From positions 806,001 through 870,000 of the forward strand of contig NZ_JAOEJU010000001.1 in NCBI RefSeq assembly GCF_025447595.1: DNA of 64,000 nucleotides, written 5' to 3'. How positions within the stretch are numbered: position 1 is the stretch's first letter; the number at the start of each line of letters is the position of its first letter. A program made the position numbers and the translations under genes. The DNA comes from Pseudomonas koreensis. GTDB lineage: Bacteria; Pseudomonadota; Gammaproteobacteria; Pseudomonadales; Pseudomonadaceae. The notes under the pieces are model-generated. The model was not told where the DNA came from, made no database searches, and saw only the letters and a list, made by a program, of their open reading frames with translations. This document shows, piece after piece, positions 1-7,413 of this stretch.

Positions 1-1
1 T

Positions 2-664
2 CACATCGACCAGATCAACGCTTCATTGGGCGGCAAAGCGCGTATGCCGGCGGTGCCTGCGGACTTCGCCAGCGCCATCAAAGGCAAGAAGACGATCAGC
101 AGTCTGCGCGACTCTGCCGACTCCGAACTGGCCCGGGCAAAGATTGCCGCCAGCCAGATCGGGGACAGCATCCGGAATAACTTGGCCACCCTGGACGAGC
201 TTGCAGCCGACTACCTCTTCCTGTTCAACGACGTTCAGCAGTTGGTGATGAAAGCGAACGACGACCTGGTCGCGCTGATCAAGGTGCGGATCTCTGAACA
301 CCAGAAGGCCGAGGAGCAGAAAGCCGAAGCCCAGCGCGAGCAGATTCGCCAGGAGGAACTGAAGCGAATCGAAGACGAGGCGAAAACCAAGGCGCCGACC
401 GAACCCGCGCCGGTCGTAAGCCCGGCATCGGTGACAGTCGCTGCGCCGGTTCAGCCTGCCGCGAAGCCAGCAACCACCACTGCGGCGCTGGTAAACCTGC
501 AGGCTGAAGTCTTCGATCTGGAAGCGCTGATCCATACCGTCGCCGGTGGCCACGCTCCGATTTCGATGCTGACCGTGGACTGGGAAAAGCTCGATGCGTT
601 GGTTGCAGCGCAGGGCAACAAGTTCAGCATGGCCGGCGTGAGGCTGGTCAAGGTGGCCGCATGA
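2..664 (+). CDS. Phage-type coiled-coil protein (5' partial)
   Basis: The frame is open to the left edge, so the true start lies outside the window. About 220 residues are visible. There is a long helical stretch rich in E/K/Q (residues about 80-130 of the visible part) and an Ala/Pro-rich linker, followed by a compact C-terminal segment. I do not recognise the family. The composition and the neighbours suggest an accessory protein of a phage recombination or early region. Its stop overlaps the ATG of the next gene (ATGA at 661-664), so the two are probably translationally coupled. Confidence 0.6.
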   Translation, partial: HIDQINASLGGKARMPAVPADFASAIKGKKTISSLRDSADSELARAKIAASQIGDSIRNNLATLDELAADYLFLFNDVQQLVMKANDDLVALIKVRISEHQKAEEQKAEAQREQIRQEELKRIEDEAKTKAPTEPAPVVSPASVTVAAPVQPAAKPATTTAALVNLQAEVFDLEALIHTVAGGHAPISMLTVDWEKLDALVAAQGNKFSMAGVRLVKVAA

Positions 665-1182
665 TCAGCAACCACCTCAACGACGTCGAACAGCGGCGCC
701 AGGACGCCAGCGAGCTCTCCGAGCAAATCGCCCAGTTTTTGGCGGCCGGCGGAAAGATTGATGTGCCAAAACCTGCCCCGATCAAGTTCACCAGCACCTC
801 AGATCGGAAGCATCCGCCAACCTTCCAGCGGCCGAAGGTGAAGGACGAAACGACTGCACGCGTTGCGCGGATCCGCGAAATGGCCAAGACGCTGACCCGA
901 AACGAGATTTGCGAGCGAGAGGGAATCGCCCTGGCCACGCTGAAGGCGATCGCCTCGAAGCACGCCATCAAGTTCCAGGTGCGACAGAAGATCGGCACTG
1001 TGCCGAACAAAGCCAAGCCTGAACTGGAGGCTCGACTGATCGTACAGATCAAGGATTGCATCGCCGGCGGCATGAACCGGAGCCAGTGCTGCAAGGCTCT
1101 GGTGATCAGGTACAACATGCTCGACCGGATCGTCCGGGATCACAAGATCGATTACCCAAAGCTGAAGTCCGCATTTCGATGA
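661..1182 (+). CDS. Phage-type helix-turn-helix protein, hypothetical
   Basis: A 173-residue basic protein. The N-terminal part is probably disordered. Residues about 70-115 look like a resolvase/HTH-type helix-turn-helix (arrangement RNEICEREGIALATLKAIASK), and a second possible HTH lies near residues 135-165. This pattern is typical of small phage DNA-binding proteins, but no family can be named. It overlaps the preceding gene by 4 bp and belongs to the same plus-strand operon. Confidence 0.6.
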   Translation: MISNHLNDVEQRRQDASELSEQIAQFLAAGGKIDVPKPAPIKFTSTSDRKHPPTFQRPKVKDETTARVARIREMAKTLTRNEICEREGIALATLKAIASKHAIKFQVRQKIGTVPNKAKPELEARLIVQIKDCIAGGMNRSQCCKALVIRYNMLDRIVRDHKIDYPKLKSAFR

Positions 1183-1263
1183 AACGAACCACCAACCGGG
1201 CGGCCACGCGTCGCCGACAGACCTGGCTGGACTTGCCGGCCAGCGGAATTGAAGAGGTAGGCC

Positions 1264-1512
1264 ATGGCCAAGACGCCCACCGAGCGCAAGCGCGATCAGC
1301 GCGAGCGGGACGAGCTAACCCAAGCGGAAAAAGAAGCAGCGCTATTGTCACGACGGATTGTCACGAAGCTTTATCACAACGATGACGCCGCACTGAAGCG
1401 GGTAATGGCACGGTGCGGCATCGACGAAGAGCAGGACCTGATCTCCCGATTCATCCGCGGCGCTGACCGCATGAGCGACGAACAATTGGCAGATCACATT
1501 CGCATCGCGTGA
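1264..1512 (+). CDS. Small phage-type hypothetical protein
   Basis: An 82-residue, strongly charged protein, largely helical, starting with a Lys/Arg/Glu-rich stretch. The ATG has a weak AGG upstream (gaagaggtaggccATG). It follows the HTH gene by about 80 bp on the same strand and reads as the last gene of that block. No family is recognised. Confidence 0.5.
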   Translation: MAKTPTERKRDQRERDELTQAEKEAALLSRRIVTKLYHNDDAALKRVMARCGIDEEQDLISRFIRGADRMSDEQLADHIRIA

Positions 1513-1586
1513 CATACCGCCGTGACATACCAATTTTGCTCGCTACACCCGTCATAGGGACATTTTACTGAATGGCGGACATGAAA

Positions 1587-1609
1587 AAGGGCTGAACAAG
1601 TCAGCCCTT
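1587..1609 (-). terminator. Intrinsic terminator, probably bidirectional
   Basis: A perfect 9-bp stem (AAGGGCTGA / TCAGCCCTT) with a 5-nt loop. On the minus strand it is followed by five T's. It can end a minus-strand transcript from the 1644-1880 gene, and it also lies after the plus-strand phage block that ends at 1512. Confidence 0.65.
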
Positions 1610-1643
1610 CAAAATAGTGGTGCGGGGCCCGGTTTCCCGGAGG

Positions 1644-1880
1644 CTATCTACTACAAGCCAAACGATTGATCCGCCAACACTTCTCTGTTTTTGCATGGTC
1701 CCGCAGCACAACCCCAGCACAGATAAACATTGGTAGTACTGCCATAAGAACCCCCCAGTAAGAATTGTCATTTATGAAAACAAACAAAGTTACGAGGCCA
1801 GACAGAACAGATAACACATCAATGGATTTCACGTTTAAAGCAGCTTGGATCGACTCGGTTGGGTCAAACATCGACCACAT
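1644..1880 (-). CDS. Small membrane protein, hypothetical
   Basis: About 78 residues with two hydrophobic segments separated by a short polar turn, which looks like a two-pass membrane protein. An ATG at 1880 is preferred to the TTG at 1886; neither has a strong ribosome binding site. It runs opposite to the surrounding phage genes and is AT-richer than the core genome. The intrinsic terminator at 1587-1609 lies just downstream on this strand. The gene call is tentative. Confidence 0.4.
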   Translation of the reverse strand: MWSMFDPTESIQAALNVKSIDVLSVLSGLVTLFVFINDNSYWGVLMAVLPMFICAGVVLRDHAKTEKCWRINRLACSR

Positions 1881-1982
1881 ATCCAAATACTATCACCGTA
1901 ACCGCAATGATGGCAATACGCCGCAATTTCGTTTTTTAGCATTGGCGCCATTCAACAAGCGTCGCATGCATTGGAGAACACC

Positions 1983-2385
1983 ATGAGCCACAACTGCGCA
2001 TACGTCCGGCAGCATTATCAGGTGCCCGCTGAAATTGGCCGCCGCGTCATCGCCTACGGGAAGCCCGGTGTAATCCTGGCAGATCGCGGCCACTATATCG
2101 GGGGTGGTGCTGGACGAAGACCCGAAGAAGCGGATCAGCAACTACTACCCGACCCACGAAATGCAATACGGCGAAATGGCTGAGACGCTGCCGCTCAAGG
2201 AGTGGTTGGTCCTACCGTTCAAGCATGAATGGGATGACCTCAATAGGAACCGAGAAGCCCGCGAAGACCTGGTCTGAGTCTGGGCGTCCACTCGAAGTCA
2301 GGCCAAGTACAAAGCCTATGAGCGGCTTTAGGATTACTGCCACAGCATCGAGGCGATGTTGCACTTCAAGGTTCGGAGCGCCTGA
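1983..2385 (+). pseudogene. Broken phage-type hypothetical gene (frameshift plus two stops)
   Basis: The frame opens at ATG 1983 with a Cys-containing N-terminus (MSHNCAYVRQHY). A run of five G's near 2099-2103 shifts the frame by +1. After the shift, coding-like sequence continues in the second frame through an in-frame TGA at 2275-2277 and a TAG at 2329-2331, ending at TGA 2383-2385. Reading through the lesions gives one coherent protein of about 130 residues. I recognise it only as a type of short protein common in Pseudomonas phage regions; its function is unknown. Confidence 0.65.
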
Positions 2386-2405
2386 GACGCGTTAACGGAT
2401 CCCGG

Positions 2406-2600
2406 TTATCCGTTGCCGTGGTCGAACCCACCGCCGTCGACCAACTGAACGTCGAACTGAGCTCCGGGTATTCCCGGTGAGGACGCGACCCAGCGGATCA
2501 CATGCCTGGCACCGCATTGCGAGCAGACAACCTCGATTTGATCCTTTCTGTCATCCAGATCGAAACGAAGTTCTTCATCACATTTTTTGCACTTGGCCAT
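2406..2600 (-). CDS. Small zinc-ribbon protein
   Basis: A 64-residue protein with two CxxC pairs (CKKC near residues 4-7 and CSQC near residues 26-29), typical of a zinc-ribbon fold. ATG 2600 is chosen because GAGGA sits 8 nt upstream; a longer reading from 2699 exists but lacks this site. Such proteins are frequent in phage and plasmid accessory DNA, and a precise role cannot be given. It ends 105 bp downstream of the DUF2971 gene on the same strand. Confidence 0.6.
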   Translation of the reverse strand: MAKCKKCDEELRFDLDDRKDQIEVVCSQCGARHVIRWVASSPGIPGAQFDVQLVDGGGFDHGNG

Positions 2601-2695
2601 CTGAGCATCCTCACAAAGGTATCCCCTCAGCATAGGGCCTTCCTCACTTCTACGAATCACGCCGGCCAGCGAGGCGGAATCTCCTACCAATGAAG

Positions 2696-3523
2696 TCAAG
2701 GGGCTCGGTATGGAATTTCGGATTTCACGACCTCAATTTTATGATTACGATTTTGCGACGTTAAGGGACGTTCGAGGTGCATCTTCTCAACCAAGGCTTT
2801 CATAGAAATGAAAGCTAACTCTTGGTCTCGCATTGGTCCGACGTGTATCGCTCGAATACTTTCAAAAGGCAAATCAGCCTCAACGTAGGGAATGAGGATA
2901 TTTCCCCTGCTTCGAAACTTAACTTCTAGGCCATTTTCAATCTCTGGAGCTATATCATGACCAAGAACTACTCTTATCTCTTGCTCTTCTGAAAAGCTTT
3001 CGTGCTTGAACCTAGCAACCAACCCAACAATATCAGAGAATGCCTCATACCCTTCCTGATCCAAAAATCCAGAGTTAATCGCCATGTCTTTTGCAATTGT
3101 AATTAAGCTTAATAAAACAGTATTAGATGCCTGATTTAATTTTTCATCATGATCGTACACACACTCAAAAAGCTCCTGCGGTATATAATCAATATCGAAC
3201 TCAATCGCATAAGAGCCGTAGGCCCTCCACTGGCTCAATAGATTGCCAGCGCGACTGAATGACCCTATGAAAACGGGCCGATGCTCTATGCCGTAGCCAG
3301 CCTTGCCAACTAGACCACTCTCAACGTAGTTTGCAGCATCTTCAAAAAACTCGTGAGGATGTGAAAAATTCGCTATTCGATGCTTCATATAATCGACGAG
3401 CATGGTTATTCCGTTGTGCATCTCTTCTGAATCATTCAGATAGCGAACATCTGTCAACCACATCTTTTCATGTTCAAGAATTGACTTAACTGCACTAACG
3501 TCAGTGTAGTGGAAAATTTTCAA
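2696..3523 (-). CDS. DUF2971 family protein, probable island cargo
   Basis: A 275-residue soluble protein. The N-terminus carries the DUF2971 signature, with H5-Y6 followed by a helix and a [W]LTDVRYLND segment. A central S97-Q98-W99-R100-AYG motif precedes a strand, and a late E179-E180-x-E182-x-R184 motif follows. The order H-Y, then S/Q-W, then E-x-E resembles the fold plan of ADP-ribosyltransferase-like proteins; that is my inference, not an established function. Base composition is clearly AT-richer than its neighbours, which indicates separate transfer into the element. The family often appears in mobile and defence contexts. Confidence 0.7.
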   Translation of the reverse strand: MKIFHYTDVSAVKSILEHEKMWLTDVRYLNDSEEMHNGITMLVDYMKHRIANFSHPHEFFEDAANYVESGLVGKAGYGIEHRPVFIGSFSRAGNLLSQWRAYGSYAIEFDIDYIPQELFECVYDHDEKLNQASNTVLLSLITIAKDMAINSGFLDQEGYEAFSDIVGLVARFKHESFSEEQEIRVVLGHDIAPEIENGLEVKFRSRGNILIPYVEADLPFESIRAIHVGPMRDQELAFISMKALVEKMHLERPLTSQNRNHKIEVVKSEIPYRAP

Positions 3524-3574
3524 GTTATTTCTTCCCTGATTTAAACCCCATCAATATACCGGCGAGAAGTCATC

Positions 3575-4000
3575 ATGCCTATCACTTATGGAAGCGTGTG
3601 TAGCGGCATCGAGGCGGCAACGCTTGCATGGACGCCGCTCGGCATGCGGGCGCCCTGGTTCGCCGAGATCGAAGCCTTCCCCAGCGCGGTGCTGGCCCAC
3701 CACTACCCGAATACTCCGAACCACGGCGACATGACCAAACTCGGCGCCCTGGTGCTGGCCAGCAAGATTGCCGCACCGGAGGTGCTCGTCGGCGGCACAC
3801 CGTGCCAGGCGTTCAGCGTGGCCGGGATGCGCGAAGGCCTCACCGACCCGCGCGGCGCCCTCACCATCAAATACGTGGAGCTTGCAGATGCAGTTGACTA
3901 TGTTCGCGCCGGCCAGCGAAAGCCCGGACGGCCCCCCGCTAGAAGGCAATCGGCAACAGCAAGGCCGTGCCCTGCGTGCGCTGGATCGGCCGGCGGATAA
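3575..4000 (+). pseudogene. N-terminal fragment of a DNA cytosine-5 methyltransferase
   Basis: The first 110 or so residues match the start of a C5-cytosine methyltransferase. Motif I is YGSVCSGIEAAT, and motif IV is GTPCQAFSVAG with the catalytic Cys. The similarity fades after about position 3925, and the frame closes at 4000 with a low-complexity tail. A complete enzyme needs motifs VI, VIII, IX and X and several hundred more residues, so this copy cannot be active. A deletion has probably joined it to the next phage gene. Confidence 0.75.
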
Positions 4001-4082
4001 TCAATCAACTCGAAAGGCGATGAAGCCTCGTATTCGTGGTCGTGAGGATTGGAACTTCATCACGATCTCGCATCCTGTCTAA
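3888..4082 (+). CDS. Small phage-type hypothetical protein overlapping the methyltransferase fragment
   Basis: A 64-residue open frame with GGAG 7 nt before ATG 3888 (gtggagcttgcagATG). It begins MQLTMF, contains an Arg-rich middle and ends in REDWNFITISHPV. The first part overlaps the end of the methyltransferase fragment in another frame, and its 3' end overlaps the convergent zinc-ribbon gene. It may be a real small phage gene or the product of the deletion junction. Confidence 0.35.
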   Translation: MQLTMFAPASESPDGPPLEGNRQQQGRALRALDRPADNQSTRKAMKPRIRGREDWNFITISHPV

Positions 4083-4241
4083 CTCGGCACGTGCCTCGTT
4101 GATCCCCAACGCATAGCCATTCATTGAGGCAATAAGCGATCCGCTAATCACATAGCGCCCACACTCTGGGCAGCCAATTTCTTTGCCGTCGTATCTGGTC
4201 GGGTGATCGATCGAATCTGTACCGCAAATTAAGCACTCCAT
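4005..4241 (-). CDS. Small zinc-ribbon protein
   Basis: A 78-residue protein with CLIC and CPEC pairs (near residues 3-6 and 24-27), a probable zinc ribbon, followed by a helical acidic/basic tail. The start at 4241 is chosen for GGAGGT four bases before the ATG; another ATG lies 12 bp upstream. It overlaps the 3' end of the 3888-4082 frame. The family is not identified; such ribbons are common in phage early regions. Confidence 0.55.
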   Translation of the reverse strand: MECLICGTDSIDHPTRYDGKEIGCPECGRYVISGSLIASMNGYALGINEARAELDRMRDRDEVPILTTTNTRLHRLSS

Positions 4242-4326
4242 ATCCACCTCCATTGGCTGATCGCTGAACTGTAGCTGATCCCTCACCACCCTCAACCGCC
4301 CGGGCCTGCCCCGGCATAGGACGCCC

Positions 4327-4968
4327 ATGCCCACAGAAAACCGTATCGACTGCCCAGCACTGCACAAACGCAGCAACAGCTACCCGTTTGGTGATCGTGT
4401 CCCGCGCACAGTCCGGATGGTGAAGACCGTAACCGCCGACCTTATGCCCGGCATCGGATTTGCGTATATCAAGGGTGATATTCCGATCTGCCCCGAAGAT
4501 CAGATCTTTCCTGCCTGGACGAACAGCCACGGCGCCGTCGCGGCGGTGCTGCTTAACGGGAAGCATGTTGGCCTACGCCCCGCAGAGTTCGAGGTAGATA
4601 CCTGGCACGAACTGTCGGGCGTCACGCTCGCGGCATCCCGCGCCAACCGCCTGTACCTGGCCGGCCCCATGACCGGCTTCGAAGACTTCAATTTCCCGGC
4701 CTTCAACAAGATGGCCGCCGACCTGCGCGCCCACGGCTACACGGTGGAGAATCCGGCGGAACACGGCGTCGTCGTGGGTGCGGACTGGGCGGACTACATG
4801 GCCTACGACCTGACGCGGCTGGGTCTGTGCGGCCAGGTCGCGGTGCTACCCGGCTGGGAAAACTCGAAAGGCGCCCGTCTCGAAGTACACATTGCCCGCG
4901 AGCTCGGCATGAAGGTTGTGAATGCCCATGACCTGGTATCAATGGAGATTGCAGGGAGCACAAGTTGA
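4327..4968 (+). CDS. DUF4406 protein (nucleoside 2-deoxyribosyltransferase-like) with extra N-terminal domain
   Basis: 213 residues. The C-terminal 105 residues are a DUF4406 domain: YLAGPMTG, then NFPAF, DWADYMAYD, and LPGWENSKGA with xLE. This phage family is related in fold to nucleoside deoxyribosyltransferases. The first 100 residues hold a separate small domain (WTNSHGA and GLRPAEFEV segments) that in my recollection is usually a stand-alone phage protein, so this looks like a fusion. The start is supported by AGGA six bases upstream. A strong hairpin at 5033-5061 follows the gene. The substrate is unknown. Confidence 0.7.
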   Translation: MPTENRIDCPALHKRSNSYPFGDRVPRTVRMVKTVTADLMPGIGFAYIKGDIPICPEDQIFPAWTNSHGAVAAVLLNGKHVGLRPAEFEVDTWHELSGVTLAASRANRLYLAGPMTGFEDFNFPAFNKMAADLRAHGYTVENPAEHGVVVGADWADYMAYDLTRLGLCGQVAVLPGWENSKGARLEVHIARELGMKVVNAHDLVSMEIAGSTS

Positions 4969-5032
4969 TGCAGCAAACTTTGATAGGTGGCGAGCAGGCT
5001 TAGGTTATCTACTAGGGTAAGCAACTCAGCAC

Positions 5033-5061
5033 GGGCTTGCACAACAAAGTTGTGCAAGCCC
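5033..5061. terminator. Hairpin between convergent genes
   Basis: A perfect 13-bp stem (GGGCTTGCACAAC / GTTGTGCAAGCCC) with a 3-nt AAA loop, lying between the end of the DUF4406 gene (plus) and the end of the broken secreted-protein gene (minus). No clear T-run follows on either strand, so it could be a weak terminator or a transcript-end stabiliser. Confidence 0.5.
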
Positions 5062-5134
5062 CATTTGCAAAGAACGAACTTATACTTGCCAAAAACTGGC
5101 AACATCTGAATACACAATACTCATGAGCAGCAAA

Positions 5135-5568
5135 TTATCTTGATATCTCTTTTCGAACCGCGCCAGGTAAATCTTTGAACTGCACCTTGTTGGGAAATTT
5201 AACATTTATATCGTTACGATAATAAATCAACCTTTCAGATTTCTTAAAAAAAGGCATTCCTCCTGGGCAAAATGGCCCCGTACAATCAGGAGGTGGTGAA
5301 GGCTGTGGCTTGGGACACTCTATATCACCGCAACCTGTTGGTTTGGGCGACGGGGACGGAGTCGGGCTAGGAGAAGCCCCCCTCCAGTCGTCGCAAACAG
5401 ATTCGTATTAATACTCTTTGTTGGTGAGTCCGCCACCTTGCTCCCATTGACATAAACTGCCGTAGATCCATTCGGATTTTCAATCACGTACGTTGTGACA
5501 TCCTCCGCAGCCATTGCTCTACTACTCAGAAACACCAAAGCTAATGATAAGAAATTTATCACCCTCAT
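5135..5568 (-). pseudogene. Secreted proline-rich protein interrupted in a C6/G6 run
   Basis: The N-terminal frame starts at ATG 5568 with a signal peptide (hydrophobic residues 5-17, AMA cleavage site) and about 40 mature residues, and runs into a 6-base homopolymer at 5377-5382. If one base is added to this run, the frame becomes a coherent continuation. That continuation is a Pro/Ser/Thr-rich stalk (SPSPTPSPSPKP), a Cys-containing proline segment (CGDIECPKPQPSPPP) and a basic C-terminus ending at TAA 5135, for a 144-residue protein. As written, the frame instead ends at 5320. The DNA is AT-rich. Possible causes are mutation, phase variation, -1 frameshifting or a sequencing error in the run. 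Confidence 0.6.
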
Positions 5569-5878
5569 AAATCCTCCAAAGCATCACGATTCGTCCGCCC
5601 TATCAGCGTTAAATCCTAGACAATCTAATGAAAAGAGCGAGTGCATGACCTTTATTTTTGTAATTTCGACAAAACATTTCCGAATAGGATCAAGAACGTT
5701 TTTGAATTTCAAAATTTAAGAAAAATCGAAAACTGATAAATAAATGGAGGTTTCAAGATACTTAAAAAGCAAAAACGTTGGTATATCAAACTTTTACCCA
5801 AACTCAGGAACTTACTCGTTGCTTGGCTCAAGTCAATAACCAGTTGAGCAGCAGCACTCCCCCTTTCAAAGTCAGCCG
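5569..5878. other. AT-rich intergenic stretch
   Basis: About 310 bases, conspicuously AT-rich, upstream of the broken secreted-protein gene. A 31-codon frame (ATG 5744) has no ribosome binding site and is not called. The stretch probably holds the promoter of the 5568 gene, but no clear -35/-10 pair stands out. I see nothing else in it. Confidence 0.4.
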
Positions 5879-5887
5879 CTATAGCGG
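5876..5887. repeat. Palindrome CCGCTATAGCGG, copy 1
   Basis: A perfect 12-bp palindrome. The stop codon of the 5879-6115 gene lies inside it. An identical copy sits at 6173-6184 on the other side of that gene. Confidence 0.6.
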
Positions 5888-6115
5888 GTCGAAATCGCCT
5901 AATTGCTCTCGAGCAATCGGGACTGCAAATTCCAGCAGTTCCAGAGGCACATCCTGCTCGAACAGTGTTACCTCAAAGCGCATCGACTCATCGTTTCGAA
6001 AGATCTCGAACACTGGCCCAGCACCACCTCGCCAGCACTCCAACGCAAGACCATCGTGCCCCTGGACAACCCTCGACGCCCGACAGAAACGATACTCAAC
6101 CCCGTGAACGACCAT
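5879..6115 (-). CDS. Small hypothetical protein
   Basis: A 78-residue protein with a mixed alpha/beta pattern (VVHGVEYRFCRAS..., PVFEIFRND..., LELLEFAVPIAREQLG). The start at 6115 is strongly supported by AAAGGAGGT five bases upstream. The gene is flanked on both sides by the palindrome CCGCTATAGCGG. It is divergent from the 6197 operon. I see a type of short protein common in Pseudomonas accessory DNA, with no known function. Confidence 0.6.
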   Translation of the reverse strand: MVVHGVEYRFCRASRVVQGHDGLALECWRGGAGPVFEIFRNDESMRFEVTLFEQDVPLELLEFAVPIAREQLGDFDPL

Positions 6116-6172
6116 TCGCAACCTCCTTTCTTGAGGGCTGCACGATACCTCTCCCGTAAACAAATGTGATAG

Positions 6173-6184
6173 CCGCTATAGCGG
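6173..6184. promoter_or_regulatory. Palindrome CCGCTATAGCGG, copy 2, candidate operator
   Basis: A perfect 12-bp palindrome, part of the longer match AGCCGCTATAGCGG shared with 5875-5887. It lies in the 81-bp gap between the divergent genes at 6115 (minus) and 6197 (plus), just before the ribosome binding site of the latter. A dimeric repressor site is plausible; no regulator can be assigned. Confidence 0.4.
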
Positions 6185-6196
6185 TAAGGACCCCAT

Positions 6197-6691
6197 ATGC
6201 TCGATGCGAAAATTCACCACTCACTGAACACTCTCACCGCAAGCCAAACGGCCAAGCTGTTGGTGATGCATCACGGAATCGATGCTTTCGGCTACAAGTA
6301 CGAAAGCCTGCGTGACGCACCGAATGGCCTCATTTCGCTTGAAGATTTGGCGTCCATGCCCGGCGAGGATCTGGAACGACTTTACGATGAGAGCTCACAC
6401 GATGATGCGGTGAACGAGGTACGTTACAGCGCAGTGGCCGCCCCGGGAATTTCGTCTTGGTGCCACTACAGCTGGGAGCGCAACTACGAGGTCGATGTGA
6501 AGGCCTTCATCCTGCCTGATGGCCGTGCTCTTGCCTTTTGTGAGATGAGCGGCGGCGGCAAGCACGGCGAGCCAGACGCGTACCCCTGGGTTGAAGAGGC
6601 CAAGTTCATCAAGGTCTCCGGCGTCGAGGAGCGCGTCATCAGGACTTACATGTTCGAGGATATTCCAGAAGCCTCAGAGGTGATGCCATGA
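6197..6691 (+). CDS. Phage-type hypothetical protein
   Basis: A 164-residue soluble protein of mixed alpha/beta character, with a GGGKHGEPDAYPW segment in the second half. The ATG is supported by AAGGA seven bases upstream. No family is recognised. It heads a short operon in which each stop overlaps the next start: its TGA overlaps the ATG of an 18-codon frame, which overlaps the DUF2591 gene. Confidence 0.55.
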   Translation: MLDAKIHHSLNTLTASQTAKLLVMHHGIDAFGYKYESLRDAPNGLISLEDLASMPGEDLERLYDESSHDDAVNEVRYSAVAAPGISSWCHYSWERNYEVDVKAFILPDGRALAFCEMSGGGKHGEPDAYPWVEEAKFIKVSGVEERVIRTYMFEDIPEASEVMP

Positions 6692-6744
6692 TTGCCCTCG
6701 CTTGGTTCACCTACGTCTACTGCTACAAAGTCCGGCATCCATGA
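6688..6744 (+). CDS. 18-residue coupled small ORF
   Basis: A short frame encoding a hydrophobic, aromatic peptide (MIALAWFTYVYCYKVRHP). It overlaps the previous stop by ATGA and the next start by ATGA, so it forms a translational bridge between the 6197 gene and the DUF2591 gene, which has no good ribosome binding site of its own. It may be a coupling device rather than a functional peptide. Confidence 0.4.
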   Translation: MIALAWFTYVYCYKVRHP

Positions 6745-7058
6745 ATCGTCTGGTCAGCGTCCGTATCGAGGAACTGACCGGACCGGCACTGGACTGGGCC
6801 ATCAACGCGATCGAGGGTGACCAGCAGCCCCTGGCCGGCCAGCTGGATTTGTTCGCCCTGCCCGACGCCGAGCAGTTAATCACGAAGTACGGCGTCTGGG
6901 TCGATGTTGGTCACCGGCACCCGTGGCTGGCCGACGCAACGAACGATCCATTCAACCGCCAGATCGGCGAAACCCGAACCGTCGCCGTGTTCCGCGCCGT
7001 GGTATTCGCCAACCGCGGCGCCACGGTCGAAGTCCCCACCGAACTCATCCACCAGTAA
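6741..7058 (+). CDS. DUF2591 family phage protein
   Basis: 105 residues matching the phage DUF2591 pattern: VRIEELTGPALDWAINAIEG near the start, an LITKYGVW segment in the middle, and a C-terminal VAVFRAVVFANRGATVEVP. Members of the family are short proteins in the early regions of proteobacterial phages, and no biochemical role is known to me. The ATG at 6741 overlaps the stop of the 18-residue frame; the upstream in-frame codons at 6702 overlap other frames and are not used. Confidence 0.7.
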   Translation: MNRLVSVRIEELTGPALDWAINAIEGDQQPLAGQLDLFALPDAEQLITKYGVWVDVGHRHPWLADATNDPFNRQIGETRTVAVFRAVVFANRGATVEVPTELIHQ

Positions 7059-7206
7059 TCCCTCCCCCCTACTCAACAGCCTGCCGGTGTACGGCGGGCG
7101 AAGAATCTCCGCATGCCTGAATTGACATACGACCAGACGCAGGTGGATTACGCGACTGCGCCGAAAGCCTCGGCCGGCACGGCCCACCCGGGCAAGGAAG
7201 TGCGCC

Positions 7207-7413
7207 ATGACCATCACGAAGATCATCAAGGGCCAGCATCGCTTCGGCGGCTTCTGGCGGATCATCGCTGACTGCAACGGCACCAACAGCACATGTCCTT
7301 CCGCACCGAACAACAGGCTCGCGCCCTCGCCCCAGGGCAGGACGGCGTGCCCCTTCATTAAAACCTTCTGCCGCCGCCGGCGGCGTGGAGAACCCTATGA
7401 ATCAAGAATTTAA
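7207..7413 (+). CDS. Possible small phage protein
   Basis: A 68-residue frame beginning MTITKIIKGQHRFGGFW with AAGGAAG upstream of the ATG. The second half is rich in Pro/Arg/Ser and looks less protein-like, so this may be a degraded gene or noise. The 390-base stretch 7059-7449 holds only this frame and the 16-codon frame at 7397. Confidence 0.3.
   Translation: MTITKIIKGQHRFGGFWRIIADCNGTNSTCPSAPNNRLAPSPQGRTACPFIKTFCRRRRRGEPYESRI

Noticed and set aside
1056..1385. A plus-strand frame with an ATG at 1179 between the HTH gene and the 82-residue gene
   Set aside because: Its last part overlaps the better supported 1264-1512 gene in another frame, and the encoded sequence is Arg/Ala-rich without structure.
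5744..5839. A 31-codon frame in the AT-rich gap
   Set aside because: No ribosome binding site; expected by chance in AT-rich sequence.
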